A stretch of DNA of 64,000 bases, from contig JAFUVT010000001.1 of the NCBI GenBank assembly GCA_017477425.1, positions 117,495 through 181,494 on the forward strand. The letters are read 5' to 3'. A program made the translations under genes and the position numbers. Position 1 is the first letter of the stretch. The number at the start of each line of letters is the position of its first letter. Positions 26,680 to 35,013 of this stretch are shown here, piece by piece. The notes under the pieces were generated by a model. The model made no database searches. It had not been told where the DNA came from and was given only the letters and a program-made list of their open reading frames with translations. The DNA is from Bacteroidales bacterium. GTDB lineage: Bacteria > Bacteroidota > Bacteroidia > Bacteroidales > F082.

Positions 26680-27807
26680 ATGTATCTCCACGAACTCAAA
26701 CTGACGAATTTCAAGAATTGCGAGTCGGCGGAGCTAAGGCTTTCGCCCAACGTCAATTGTTTCGTGGGTTTGAACGGGGCGGGGAAGACCAACATCCTCG
26801 ATGCCATATACTATCTTTCGTTTTGCAAGAGCTATTTTGCCGCCACCGACAAGCAGAACATCCGACACGAACAGGAGTTCTTTGCCATCCACGGTGTATA
26901 TCGGCACGACGAGAAGGACGACGAATTGGTGTCGTGCGTGCAGAAGCGCGATGCCAAGAAGTCGTTCCGGTTCAACAAGAAGGAATACGACCGTTTGGCC
27001 GATCATATTGGAAAGTTCCCCTTGGTGATGATTTCGCCCTACGATGCCGACCTCATCAATGGAGGTAGCGAACTGAGGCGCAAATTCATCGATGGCGTGA
27101 TTTCGCAGTTTGACCCTTTGTATCTCAACGCTTTGCTGAAATACAACCGCGCCTTGCAGCAACGCAACACGCAGCTAAAACAGTTTGCCGAGACCCGAAC
27201 CTTTGACCGTGAATTGCTCCGGCTTTGGGAAGACCAGATGGCGCAACACGCTGACGACATCCATAGGAAACGCCAGCAGTTCCTGACAGATTTCCTGCCG
27301 ATTTTCCAGCATTATTATGAGATTGTCTCTGGCGGCACGGAGAAAGTGAATGTGATTTACGAGTCGCGTTTGGACGAAAAGCCGCTCGGCGCTTTGTTTG
27401 AGGAGGGCCTGATGCACGACCGATATTCCGGCTATACCAACGTGGGCATCCACAAGGATGATTTGGACTTTGCCCTCGATGGCCATCCGTTGAAGAAATT
27501 CGGCTCCCAAGGCCAGCAGAAGTCGTTTGTGGTGTCCATCCGCTTGGCGCAGTTCGATTTCAATTTCCAGAGGATTGGCTATAAGCCGATATTGTTGCTC
27601 GACGATATCTTCGACAAGCTCGACGACCAGCGCGTGATGAAGCTTGTCCGCTTGGTTGGCGATGAGCATTTCGGTCAGGTGTTTATCACCGACACTCAGC
27701 AGGGTAGGGTGGAGAAATTGTTCGAGAACACCAATATTGACCACAAGATTTTCGAGGTGGAGAAAGGTTGCGTCAAAGAGTTAGGAGGCGGCGATGGTTT
27801 ACTATGA
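26680..27807 (+). CDS. recF: DNA replication and repair protein RecF
   Basis: A 375-residue SMC-like ATPase. Walker A GLNGAGKTN is at about residues 30-38, the signature GSQGQQKSFVVSIRLAQ at 271-287 and Walker B ILLLDDIFDKLD near 306-317. RecF loads RecA at gapped DNA with RecO and RecR. Length is typical. It overlaps the downstream dciA-like gene by 14 bases, so the two are translationally coupled, a common arrangement. Confidence 0.95.
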   Translation: MYLHELKLTNFKNCESAELRLSPNVNCFVGLNGAGKTNILDAIYYLSFCKSYFAATDKQNIRHEQEFFAIHGVYRHDEKDDELVSCVQKRDAKKSFRFNKKEYDRLADHIGKFPLVMISPYDADLINGGSELRRKFIDGVISQFDPLYLNALLKYNRALQQRNTQLKQFAETRTFDRELLRLWEDQMAQHADDIHRKRQQFLTDFLPIFQHYYEIVSGGTEKVNVIYESRLDEKPLGALFEEGLMHDRYSGYTNVGIHKDDLDFALDGHPLKKFGSQGQQKSFVVSIRLAQFDFNFQRIGYKPILLLDDIFDKLDDQRVMKLVRLVGDEHFGQVFITDTQQGRVEKLFENTNIDHKIFEVEKGCVKELGGGDGLL

Positions 27808-28084
27808 CGTGCAAAACTTGGGCGACCTTATTAAGGCTTTCATCGAGCAGCACAAAGGTCCCGATTATCTCTACGAAATGAAGGCCATCAACGCATGGCC
27901 AGAGGTTGTTGGACCGTTCATCGCCTCGCATACCATCGACCTTTCCATTAAGAACAAAACGCTATTCGTTCGCGTCGATTCAGATGCTTTGAGAAACGAA
28001 TTGAATTATTCCAAATCCTTGTTGGTGAGGGATTTGAATGCCAAGGCGGGCAAAGAAGTGGTGGATGAGATTGTGCTGAACTGA
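27794..28084 (+). CDS. DUF721 / DciA-like protein
   Basis: A 96-residue protein of the DUF721 group related to DciA, the ancestral loader of the DnaB helicase. Typical motifs are the AWPEVVGPFIASHT and LFVRVDSDALRNELNYSK strands. The overlap with recF is characteristic of DUF721 genes. A loading role is inferred from the family. Confidence 0.82.
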   Translation: MVYYDVQNLGDLIKAFIEQHKGPDYLYEMKAINAWPEVVGPFIASHTIDLSIKNKTLFVRVDSDALRNELNYSKSLLVRDLNAKAGKEVVDEIVLN

Positions 28085-28090
28085 GCCAAC

Positions 28091-30994
28091 TTATCTCTTG
28101 CAAATCATCCTAAACTCACAATAACCGCAATGGTCGTCATCTTCCGCTTGCACGAAAGCGAGATGCTCGTCAAGCATTTCGTCCACAACGGCTTTGAGCA
28201 TCGTTTCCATATCACTGATGAAACTGTTGTCTTCCAGGAAGTTGGTGTCGGTGTCGGTGTCCTTGCTTGAGGGCGTGGCTTTTACCAAGGAGAATTCAAT
28301 TCCTTTGACGTATTTCAGTCCGTGGATGGCACCGCTCACCTGCTCGGGTAGCATTTCGGGGTGCTGCTTGAGGTACATGTATTTATAAAGGAGCAGCTGC
28401 AAAGCCTTCTCGGGAATCTGTTTCAAATAGTCAAGGTCACTGTCGCCTTGGTGGCGCACAGGCAGCTTGAGATTGGCGTTGTCAACCTTTCCAGTCTTGT
28501 AGTCAATCACGCGGGTGACGCCACCGAAACGGTCGATACGGTCAGCGAAGCCATGGAAAGTTGCCGTGCAAGTGGGCGTGGCGAGTTGGGCGCGAAGCTC
28601 TTCCTCTGTTGAAATCATGACTAAGTCGTTGCTTCCCAGTTGTTTGGAAGTATAGTTGAGGTAACTCTTCAGTTGTTGTTCGATGTTGACCTTGTTCAGA
28701 TAGTTGAAGCCGACGTCAGGGAAGCCGTTGGGGTATTCTTCGGAGATGGCTTGGGCGAGTTTCTTTTGCCATTGTGGCTGTATCTGCTTGTCAAACATGT
28801 CCTTATTGATGACTTGCAACTTGCCGTCTTTGGGAAGATAGTCGCCAAAAAGCAGCTCCAAGGTCTTGTGGATGACGCGGCCCACCACATCGCGCCCAAC
28901 GTCCTCCTCGATGCTGTCGTCCTTGATTTGTTCGATGTATTTCAGATAGTATTTCAGCGGGCATTGAATGTAAGTCGATAGCGAGGAAGGGGAGAGACCC
29001 CGTTCCTGGATGAGTTGGAGCAGGCGGTCGCGGACGCCAGCCTTGTCGGCTTGAAGGGCTTGGGTGGCCATCGAGGCTTTGGCTTTGCTGCTAACGGACT
29101 CCTCGATCATCGTGATATTGCTGTTTTTGGCCAGTTCGTGCTTGATTTGCAGGATGTATCGGCTTGGCTCGCCTCCAGAGGTTTCGTCCAAATTGTTGTA
29201 ATACAGATAGATGTCAGTTCCGTTTTGCAACAAACGGTAAAAATGGTAGGCCACCACGGCTTGTCCTTCGGCATAGCCAGGCAGGCCGCATTCGCGCCTG
29301 ATGTACTGCGGGATGAAGCTGCCTTGCGACTTGTCGGGCGGCATGATGCCCTCGTTGACGCTGAGCACGTGAAGCTGGTTGAAATCGAGGTTGCGGGTCT
29401 CAAGCAATCCCATGATTTGCAAGCCTTCGGTGCCACTGCCGCTGAGTTTGACCGTAGCGCTTGACGACAACAGTCGATAAAGGATTTCGAGGCTCTGTAA
29501 GTCCTTGATATAGTTTTTTTTGTCTTGCACAATCTGACTCAGCCGCTCGATGGTTTTCCCGACCTCGCTCAATTGGTTGAGGAGGAAATAGTAGCGTTCT
29601 TTTTCCTCTTTTTGGCTGACGATTTCGACCAAGAAAGCGAGCACCTGGCTTATGCCGCACAATACCTCACTAGGGGCTTTGGTGTTTTGCTCGACTAGCG
29701 TGATTTTGAGGAACTTGCAGACGTTAGGCATCATTTCCAGGGACTCGAAATCGGTTTCTTCGAAGATGAATTTCCCTTGGTTCACTTCGTCTTTTTTCCA
29801 TCGGTCGAATGCAGCCGTTTCCTTTTTCGGCAAAGCGATTTTCACGATTTCGAGGTCCATCAGGCGGATGACGAGCCAGAAATACCAACCTCGGGCGGCT
29901 CGCGTCACGTCGTCGACGGTGATGTCGCGGGTCATCATCTTTCGCCTTTGCAAGGTGAAATAATACCTAATCAATTGATTTACAGGTGTGTTTTTGATGG
30001 AATAGCCCATGGAGACGTTGAACTTTGTGTAAGCTTCAACGTCGGGGATGGAATTCAATACGGGTATGAGCAGATGCTCGTCGGCCAGCACGATGGTTTG
30101 GCCTTTGTTTTGATTTGTTTGCAAGTTGGCTTGTAAGGCTTTGGCTTGCAATGTGTTGCCACTGGCACTGACGATGTGGATGTTTTTCTTTTCGGTGGAA
30201 AGCGCTTCGGAAAAGCCGTTTTTCAGCCAGTCGGGATGGGTCAAGAGGTATTTTCGGGCGAAATGTCCGGCTTCGTTGTTCTCATCGTCAACGTAATAGC
30301 GGTCGTAGTCGAAAAGGATTTCCGCTTTGCCGTTTCTGATGAGCGTGTTGATGATGCGTTCTTCGGTTGTCGTCAGCGCGTTGAAGCCAGCGAAAATGAT
30401 GTTGGTCGAGCCGATTTTTGTCACTAATTCATCTTCGGGAAGCTCCGACAAGTGTCTGGTAATCATACCATAATAGCCTTTCCCTTGCAGATTTAGTCGG
30501 TCGTGGAGGCGCAGATAGTAATCGTAGAGCGACTTGAAGAAATTGAGGTATTTCTGCTCTTTTTCCTTGCTTCTTTCCTCGTCAAAGTTCCAGTATTCCA
30601 ATCGTTTGTTTTCGACCACATAGTTGAAAACATGTTTGGCGTCAATGCCGTATTGGTCAATCTCGTCGAAGTCCTTGGCCATCTGTGCGGCTTGGCTGCC
30701 GAAGACGCTTAAATCGCTGTTTTGCTCCATGTGCAGTTCGGCGTCAATGTCGACAAGCTCAAACAACAGGTCGATATTGTCGGCTAGCGTGAAGCCGCTC
30801 CATTGGGTGACGGCTTCTTCGATGGACATTATCTGCGGCAGCCAAATGGTTTGATGCCCGTTTTTTTTGAACTCATTACGCAGGTAGTAGGCTGCTCTCT
30901 TGTTGGGAAAGACCACCGTAAGTTCTTGATGGGTAAGGTCGTACTGGCTCTGGATGAGTGAGTATAGTCGTTGGATGAAGCTTCCTTGGCTCAT
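28091..30994 (-). CDS. PD-(D/E)XK exonuclease, AddB-like with Fe-S cluster motif
   Basis: A 967-residue protein. The N-terminal half resembles a degenerate UvrD-like helicase domain (VVFPNKRAAYYLR; no intact Walker A). The C-terminal nuclease has RVIDYKTGKV with the D...D-x-K core. Four cysteines, one in YIQCPLKYYL and three in CGYCEFRMIC (C-x2-C-x5-C), match the 4Fe-4S staple of AddB-type nucleases. AddAB processes double-strand breaks for recombination. No addA is adjacent. It overlaps the start of the nucleotidyltransferase region by four bases. Confidence 0.85.
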   Translation of the reverse strand: MSQGSFIQRLYSLIQSQYDLTHQELTVVFPNKRAAYYLRNEFKKNGHQTIWLPQIMSIEEAVTQWSGFTLADNIDLLFELVDIDAELHMEQNSDLSVFGSQAAQMAKDFDEIDQYGIDAKHVFNYVVENKRLEYWNFDEERSKEKEQKYLNFFKSLYDYYLRLHDRLNLQGKGYYGMITRHLSELPEDELVTKIGSTNIIFAGFNALTTTEERIINTLIRNGKAEILFDYDRYYVDDENNEAGHFARKYLLTHPDWLKNGFSEALSTEKKNIHIVSASGNTLQAKALQANLQTNQNKGQTIVLADEHLLIPVLNSIPDVEAYTKFNVSMGYSIKNTPVNQLIRYYFTLQRRKMMTRDITVDDVTRAARGWYFWLVIRLMDLEIVKIALPKKETAAFDRWKKDEVNQGKFIFEETDFESLEMMPNVCKFLKITLVEQNTKAPSEVLCGISQVLAFLVEIVSQKEEKERYYFLLNQLSEVGKTIERLSQIVQDKKNYIKDLQSLEILYRLLSSSATVKLSGSGTEGLQIMGLLETRNLDFNQLHVLSVNEGIMPPDKSQGSFIPQYIRRECGLPGYAEGQAVVAYHFYRLLQNGTDIYLYYNNLDETSGGEPSRYILQIKHELAKNSNITMIEESVSSKAKASMATQALQADKAGVRDRLLQLIQERGLSPSSLSTYIQCPLKYYLKYIEQIKDDSIEEDVGRDVVGRVIHKTLELLFGDYLPKDGKLQVINKDMFDKQIQPQWQKKLAQAISEEYPNGFPDVGFNYLNKVNIEQQLKSYLNYTSKQLGSNDLVMISTEEELRAQLATPTCTATFHGFADRIDRFGGVTRVIDYKTGKVDNANLKLPVRHQGDSDLDYLKQIPEKALQLLLYKYMYLKQHPEMLPEQVSGAIHGLKYVKGIEFSLVKATPSSKDTDTDTNFLEDNSFISDMETMLKAVVDEMLDEHLAFVQAEDDDHCGYCEFRMICKR

Positions 30995-31734
30995 TGTGGT
31001 TGCCTTTTTAGGTATGTTTCAGCAGATTTGAGTTGCTCGGGCTTGCCCAAATCAAACCAATAGTTGGGTTGGATGGGTTTGGAAAGGATGCGGTTGTTTT
31101 TGGCGAGATACAGGTATAAGTCAATGACACTCTGAGGCTTGACCTCAAACTCAGCGAATAGGTCGCTGCGGAAAAGGTGTAGCCCGCTGAAGGCCATTTC
31201 CTTGAACTCGCCAAAGCTGTCATACACCCATTTGAAGTTGCCGTCGGCCTTGTTGCGCCAGCCGATGAGTTGGTCGTCGTCGCGGAAAAGCAGCTTTCGG
31301 TTGGTCTCGCGGTCTTGCGTGAGCAGCCAGGCATCGTCTTGTGAATCAATGAATTGTTGACTTAAATCCCTGAGGTTGACATCACTGATAATGTCCACAT
31401 TGTGGACCAAAACCGCCTTTGAATCCTTGAAAAGGGGAGTGGCATTGACGATGCCGCCACCCGTGTCCATCAGCAGGTCGCGCTCGTCGGAAATCTGGAT
31501 GACAGCGTCGAAATGATGATGGTCAATGAAGTCGATGATTTGCTCGCCGAAATGGTGGACGTTGATGACGATGTGATGGAACCCATTGGAAATCAGGTTC
31601 TCGATGCAGTGTTGCAACAAAGGCTTGCCGTTCAGTTCGACCAATGCCTTGGGCCTGTCTTGCGTCAAGGCTCCGAGGCGCGTGCCGAGGCCGGCGGCCA
31701 AAATCATCGCGGTGGTGTCGAATTGTGGACTCAT
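30991..31734 (-). CDS. murU: Nucleotidyltransferase, MurU-like (MurNAc-1-P uridylyltransferase)
   Basis: A 247-residue sugar-1-phosphate nucleotidyltransferase with the signature AMILAAGLGTRLGALTQDRP and KALVELNGKPLL, the metal-site LVHNVDIISD and a Rossmann-like core. It overlaps by four bases with the phosphotransferase-RapZ fusion gene. In Pseudomonas an AmgK kinase and MurU convert MurNAc to UDP-MurNAc, which bypasses MurA; the same order here supports the symbol. A hexose or heptose nucleotidyltransferase is the alternative. Confidence 0.75.
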   Translation of the reverse strand: MSPQFDTTAMILAAGLGTRLGALTQDRPKALVELNGKPLLQHCIENLISNGFHHIVINVHHFGEQIIDFIDHHHFDAVIQISDERDLLMDTGGGIVNATPLFKDSKAVLVHNVDIISDVNLRDLSQQFIDSQDDAWLLTQDRETNRKLLFRDDDQLIGWRNKADGNFKWVYDSFGEFKEMAFSGLHLFRSDLFAEFEVKPQSVIDLYLYLAKNNRILSKPIQPNYWFDLGKPEQLKSAETYLKRQPQ

Positions 31735-33215
31735 ATTCCAGTTTCCTCCTTGATTTTGCGTTCTATGTGGTTCAGTTTCAGATGGATGTTGGGATAAGCC
31801 TCTTTCAGCCAGTCGTAAATAGTTTGGGCGAAGAAGACGGAACGATGCTGTCCGCCCGTGCAGCCAAACGAAACCATCAGGTTGCTGAAGTGACGCTCAA
31901 TGTAATTGTCAACGCTTTGACCTACAATGCCTTTCACATGGTCAAGGAAGACGTGGACTTTCGGTTTGGCCATGAGATAATCAATCACCTCCCAGTCGCG
32001 GCCGGTCTTGGTCTTGAACTCAGGCTCGCGACCCGGATTGGGCAGGGCGCGACAGTCGAAGACGAAGCCGCCGCCGTTGCCGCTGAAGTCGTCGGGATAG
32101 CCTTTCTTGAATGAAAAGCTGTTGACGGTGACGGTCAACTTGCCCGCAGGTGGCTGGATGAGTGCGGCGTATTTATCTTTCAGCTTATGAAGTTGGGAGA
32201 TAACGCTCTGCAATTCAGGATAATTGTTCAGCGGTGTGGAGACTGAAAGTGCCTCAATTTCCCTCAAAGCGTAAGGAATGCTCTCGATGAAGTGCGATTT
32301 CTTCTGAATCAGTCCCCTAAAGCCGTATGCCCCAAGCACTTGCAGCAGTCTCAGATAGACGAAATACGGCTGGTAAAGGTCAAATTTTACTTCTTCTGGA
32401 TCGACAAACTGCGAAAGTTCCGATTTGTAATATTCCACCAGTTGGTCGCGGACGGCTTGCGGCATCTGTGCCTTCACTTGATAGAGCAGCGAAACCACGT
32501 CATAGTTCAGCGGCCCCTTGCGACCACCTTGAAAATCGATGAAATACAACTCGTTATCCTTGACCATGATGTTCCTCGACTGGAAGTCACGGTACATGAA
32601 AAACTCGCAAGGCGCTTGGCTGACGAAGTCGGCGAAGGCCTCGAAATCGCGGCCCAGTCGGGTTTCGTTGAAGTCGATTTCCTCGTGTGGTTTCAGGAAG
32701 TAGTATTTGAAGTAGTTGAGGTCGTCGATGATGGCTTGTCGGTCGAAACTCGGGGTGGGGTAGGCCTTGCTGTAGTCAAGTCCTTGGTGGCCAATGCATT
32801 GGAACTTCACCAAATGCTGTAAGGCTTTTTTGTATAGCGTAATAAGGTTTTCGCCGTATGTCATGGAGGTCCCTGAGCCTGTCGAAGGGCCGATCTGAAT
32901 CAGTTCTTTTTGCACATGAGCAAAAAGGTTATCGTCGCCGAAGTCGCTTTGCAGATAACAATTCTTTTCCGCATTGACGGCCAAGACTTCCGGCACGTTG
33001 AGTCCCATGTGGTGGAAATGCTGGCAGAAGGCCAAAAAAGCCTCGTTTTCTTCGATGTTACTGCTGTAGGTACCTATCAGACTGCGCTTTTCAGTAATGA
33101 CGCGATAATACTTCCGCGCCGAGCCCGAGGCCGCAATGGGTATGATTTCGATGGGGTTTTCTCCGATGGAGCGGGTGAGATTGGCTAATATGTTTTGTGT
33201 TTCAGTGGGTTGCAT
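31731..33215 (-). CDS. Fusion: AmgK-like sugar kinase plus RapZ C-terminal domain
   Basis: A 494-residue two-domain protein. Residues 1-340 form an aminoglycoside-phosphotransferase-like kinase: catalytic loop YRDFQSRNIMV and metal aspartate in FIDFQGGRKGP, as in AmgK, the anomeric kinase for MurNAc/GlcNAc. Residues ~360-494 match the RapZ C-terminal domain (YPDDFSGNGGGFVFDCR, SFGCTGGQHRSVFFA), which senses glucosamine-6-phosphate in E. coli. An 8-codon repeat-derived insert, GPSTGSGT, interrupts the kinase. It is the first gene of a three-gene run with murU and the nuclease. Confidence 0.82.
   Translation of the reverse strand: MQPTETQNILANLTRSIGENPIEIIPIAASGSARKYYRVITEKRSLIGTYSSNIEENEAFLAFCQHFHHMGLNVPEVLAVNAEKNCYLQSDFGDDNLFAHVQKELIQIGPSTGSGTSMTYGENLITLYKKALQHLVKFQCIGHQGLDYSKAYPTPSFDRQAIIDDLNYFKYYFLKPHEEIDFNETRLGRDFEAFADFVSQAPCEFFMYRDFQSRNIMVKDNELYFIDFQGGRKGPLNYDVVSLLYQVKAQMPQAVRDQLVEYYKSELSQFVDPEEVKFDLYQPYFVYLRLLQVLGAYGFRGLIQKKSHFIESIPYALREIEALSVSTPLNNYPELQSVISQLHKLKDKYAALIQPPAGKLTVTVNSFSFKKGYPDDFSGNGGGFVFDCRALPNPGREPEFKTKTGRDWEVIDYLMAKPKVHVFLDHVKGIVGQSVDNYIERHFSNLMVSFGCTGGQHRSVFFAQTIYDWLKEAYPNIHLKLNHIERKIKEETGI
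32868..32891. repeat. REP-like short repeat inside a coding gene
   Basis: The 24-bp unit containing CCTGAGCCTGTCGAAGG lies in frame in the AmgK-RapZ gene and encodes the residues GPSTGSGT. Related copies are at 34936, 34980 and 44858. Confidence 0.75.
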
Positions 33216-33237
33216 GAAAATTCCATTTTTCTATTGT

Positions 33238-33246
33238 GCAAATTTA
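33238..33246 (-). promoter_or_regulatory. -7 promoter box of the AmgK-RapZ gene
   Basis: Read leftwards TAAATTTGC, 22 bases before the ATG at 33215. Confidence 0.5.
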
Positions 33247-33277
33247 CAAAGAAAAATGGAATTACATGTCAAAGGGA

Positions 33278-33568
33278 TTATTTCTTCCCCCTATTTTCCA
33301 CCCAAATCCAAAGCCGCCACATCAAATAGCCCCAGGCGAAGAAAAGGACATAGAAAATCCATTTCGGGACGGAGGTCTGGTAGGCGCCTTCCTTGTCGAT
33401 TTCGCTGTATTGCTCGGTGGGGATGTCGGCGTAGTAATAGGCCCCTGCGCCGAAGTCGTAGCCATCGACGACGCCGAGTTTGTTGGCCATAATCCAGCCG
33501 GCCAAAAACAAAGTGATTACCACCACGACGATGGTAATCACTTTGAATATTTTGTGGTTTTTATCCAT
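33278..33568 (-). CDS. Small two-helix membrane protein downstream of YeiH
   Basis: A 96-residue protein with two hydrophobic helices (FKVITIVVVVITLFLAGWIM, ~8-27, and WIFYVLFFAWGYLMWRLWIW, ~70-89) and a short loop between them. No family recognised. Its ATG shares one base with the stop of the YeiH gene (TAATG), so it is coupled to it and may be an accessory subunit of the transporter. Confidence 0.65.
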   Translation of the reverse strand: MDKNHKIFKVITIVVVVITLFLAGWIMANKLGVVDGYDFGAGAYYYADIPTEQYSEIDKEGAYQTSVPKWIFYVLFFAWGYLMWRLWIWVENRGKK

Positions 33569-34911
33569 TACTTGAACATTTCAAGCACCGGGACCTTGAA
33601 GACGACGCCCGACAGCAGGAACCACACGGCAAACAGCGTGAGGGCGATGTTGAACAACTGACCCACGATGTAGAGCCAGAGCACCTTGCCGCCTTGCATC
33701 TGCTTGAAGAGGCTCTTGAAGTTGGTGTCGAGGCCGATGCTGGTGAAAGCCAGCACGAAAGCCCAGTTCTTGTATTGGTCGAGGACGCCGTTGATGGCCT
33801 TCACGGTAGCGCCGTCGGTGAGGGGCAGCACGATGAAGGAGGCGACCAACGAGGCCACGAAGAAACCGATGATGAATTTCGGGAAGCGGGTCCAGATTTC
33901 GCCGGCACCGACTTTCTGGCCTTCGGTCTTGTCGACCTTGGTGGCGAAGAAGATGGCCACGAAGAAGGCGATGAAGCCGATGAGGATGTTCTGGATGCTC
34001 TTCACGAGGACGGCAGCCTGCTCGGCTTCCTCGCCGAGGGCGTTACCGGCCAGCACCACAGCACCCGTCGAGTCGACGGTGCCGCCGATGAGGGCGCCAC
34101 CCATCAGTTGGTTCATACCGCAGGCGCGGATGATCATGGGCTCGAACACCATCATGAGGATGGTGAAGATGATGGAGATGCTGATGGCCAGCGAGAGGTC
34201 TTCCTTCTTGGCCTTGGCAGCAGCACCCGTGGCGATGGCGGCACTCGTACCGCACACCGAGGTGGCCGAAGCCAAAGTGATGACCAAAGGCTTGTTTTCA
34301 AGCTTCAGGACCTTGGTGCCAAACCACCACATGAAAATGATGACGATGGGCGTCACAATCCAAGCGATGCCGAGACCGTAGAGGCCGAACTTGGCGATGT
34401 TGGAGAACAGCACCGAGAAGCCCATGATGACCAGACCCGTCTTGATATAGAACTCCGTGCGGATGGCAGGTTTCAGCCATTCGGGCGTGCCAACGGTGTT
34501 GGAAATCAGCAGGCCGATGAGCAAAGCCCAGAACGCCCATTCGAGGTAGCGGTTCAGCGTGAACTCGGCGCTCACCAAGCGCACCACGATGCAGATGATG
34601 AACAGGACGATGAAAGCGGGGATGAACTTCCCGATTTTCTCACCTTGCAGCTTGATGCCGATACCGAAAAGGATGCCGAGCACCAAGAAGGTACGGAGCA
34701 GTTTGCCCCAGAAGGCGCCGTTGAATTGGGCGGCCAGTGATTTCTTTTCTTCCACGTTTTCCCACCAGTGCCAGGTGCCGAACTTGGCGGCGGAGAAATC
34801 GAAAGAACCTGTGAGGACGGCGATGCAGCCGATGGCGATGACGATGAAGCCAATCCACACGGCCAGCCAGTCTTCTTTTTTCCAGAGGTTGGAGATGTTG
34901 TTGTTTGCCAT
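33568..34911 (-). CDS. yeiH: YeiH family putative sulfate exporter
   Basis: A 447-residue integral membrane protein with about ten to eleven helices. The family features GTPEWLKPAIRTEFYIKTGLV and CGTSAAIATGAAAKAKKED, with the central ASATSVCGTSAAIA, mark it as the YeiH/PSE group. The assigned substrate (sulfate or sulfonate) is by annotation only. It is followed by a coupled small membrane protein and preceded by an OprP-like porin on the same strand, with a repeat hairpin between. Confidence 0.85.
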   Translation of the reverse strand: MANNNISNLWKKEDWLAVWIGFIVIAIGCIAVLTGSFDFSAAKFGTWHWWENVEEKKSLAAQFNGAFWGKLLRTFLVLGILFGIGIKLQGEKIGKFIPAFIVLFIICIVVRLVSAEFTLNRYLEWAFWALLIGLLISNTVGTPEWLKPAIRTEFYIKTGLVIMGFSVLFSNIAKFGLYGLGIAWIVTPIVIIFMWWFGTKVLKLENKPLVITLASATSVCGTSAAIATGAAAKAKKEDLSLAISISIIFTILMMVFEPMIIRACGMNQLMGGALIGGTVDSTGAVVLAGNALGEEAEQAAVLVKSIQNILIGFIAFFVAIFFATKVDKTEGQKVGAGEIWTRFPKFIIGFFVASLVASFIVLPLTDGATVKAINGVLDQYKNWAFVLAFTSIGLDTNFKSLFKQMQGGKVLWLYIVGQLFNIALTLFAVWFLLSGVVFKVPVLEMFK

Positions 34912-34935
34912 AGTATTGAATGTTTTAGTTTGGTC

Positions 34936-35003
34936 GGGCCTTCGACAGGCTCAGGCACCTTGACAGCCGTAAAAGCTAAGGTCCCTGAGCTTGTCGAAGG
35001 GCC
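34936..35003. repeat. Inverted pair of REP-like repeats
   Basis: Copies at 34936-34959 and 34980-35003 are inverted to each other around 20 bases. The core is CCTTCGACAGGCTCAGG and its reverse form. The pair can fold into a long hairpin between the porin and YeiH genes, so it may act as a partial terminator or mRNA stabiliser. Confidence 0.75.
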
Positions 35004-35013
35004 GATTTTTAGT

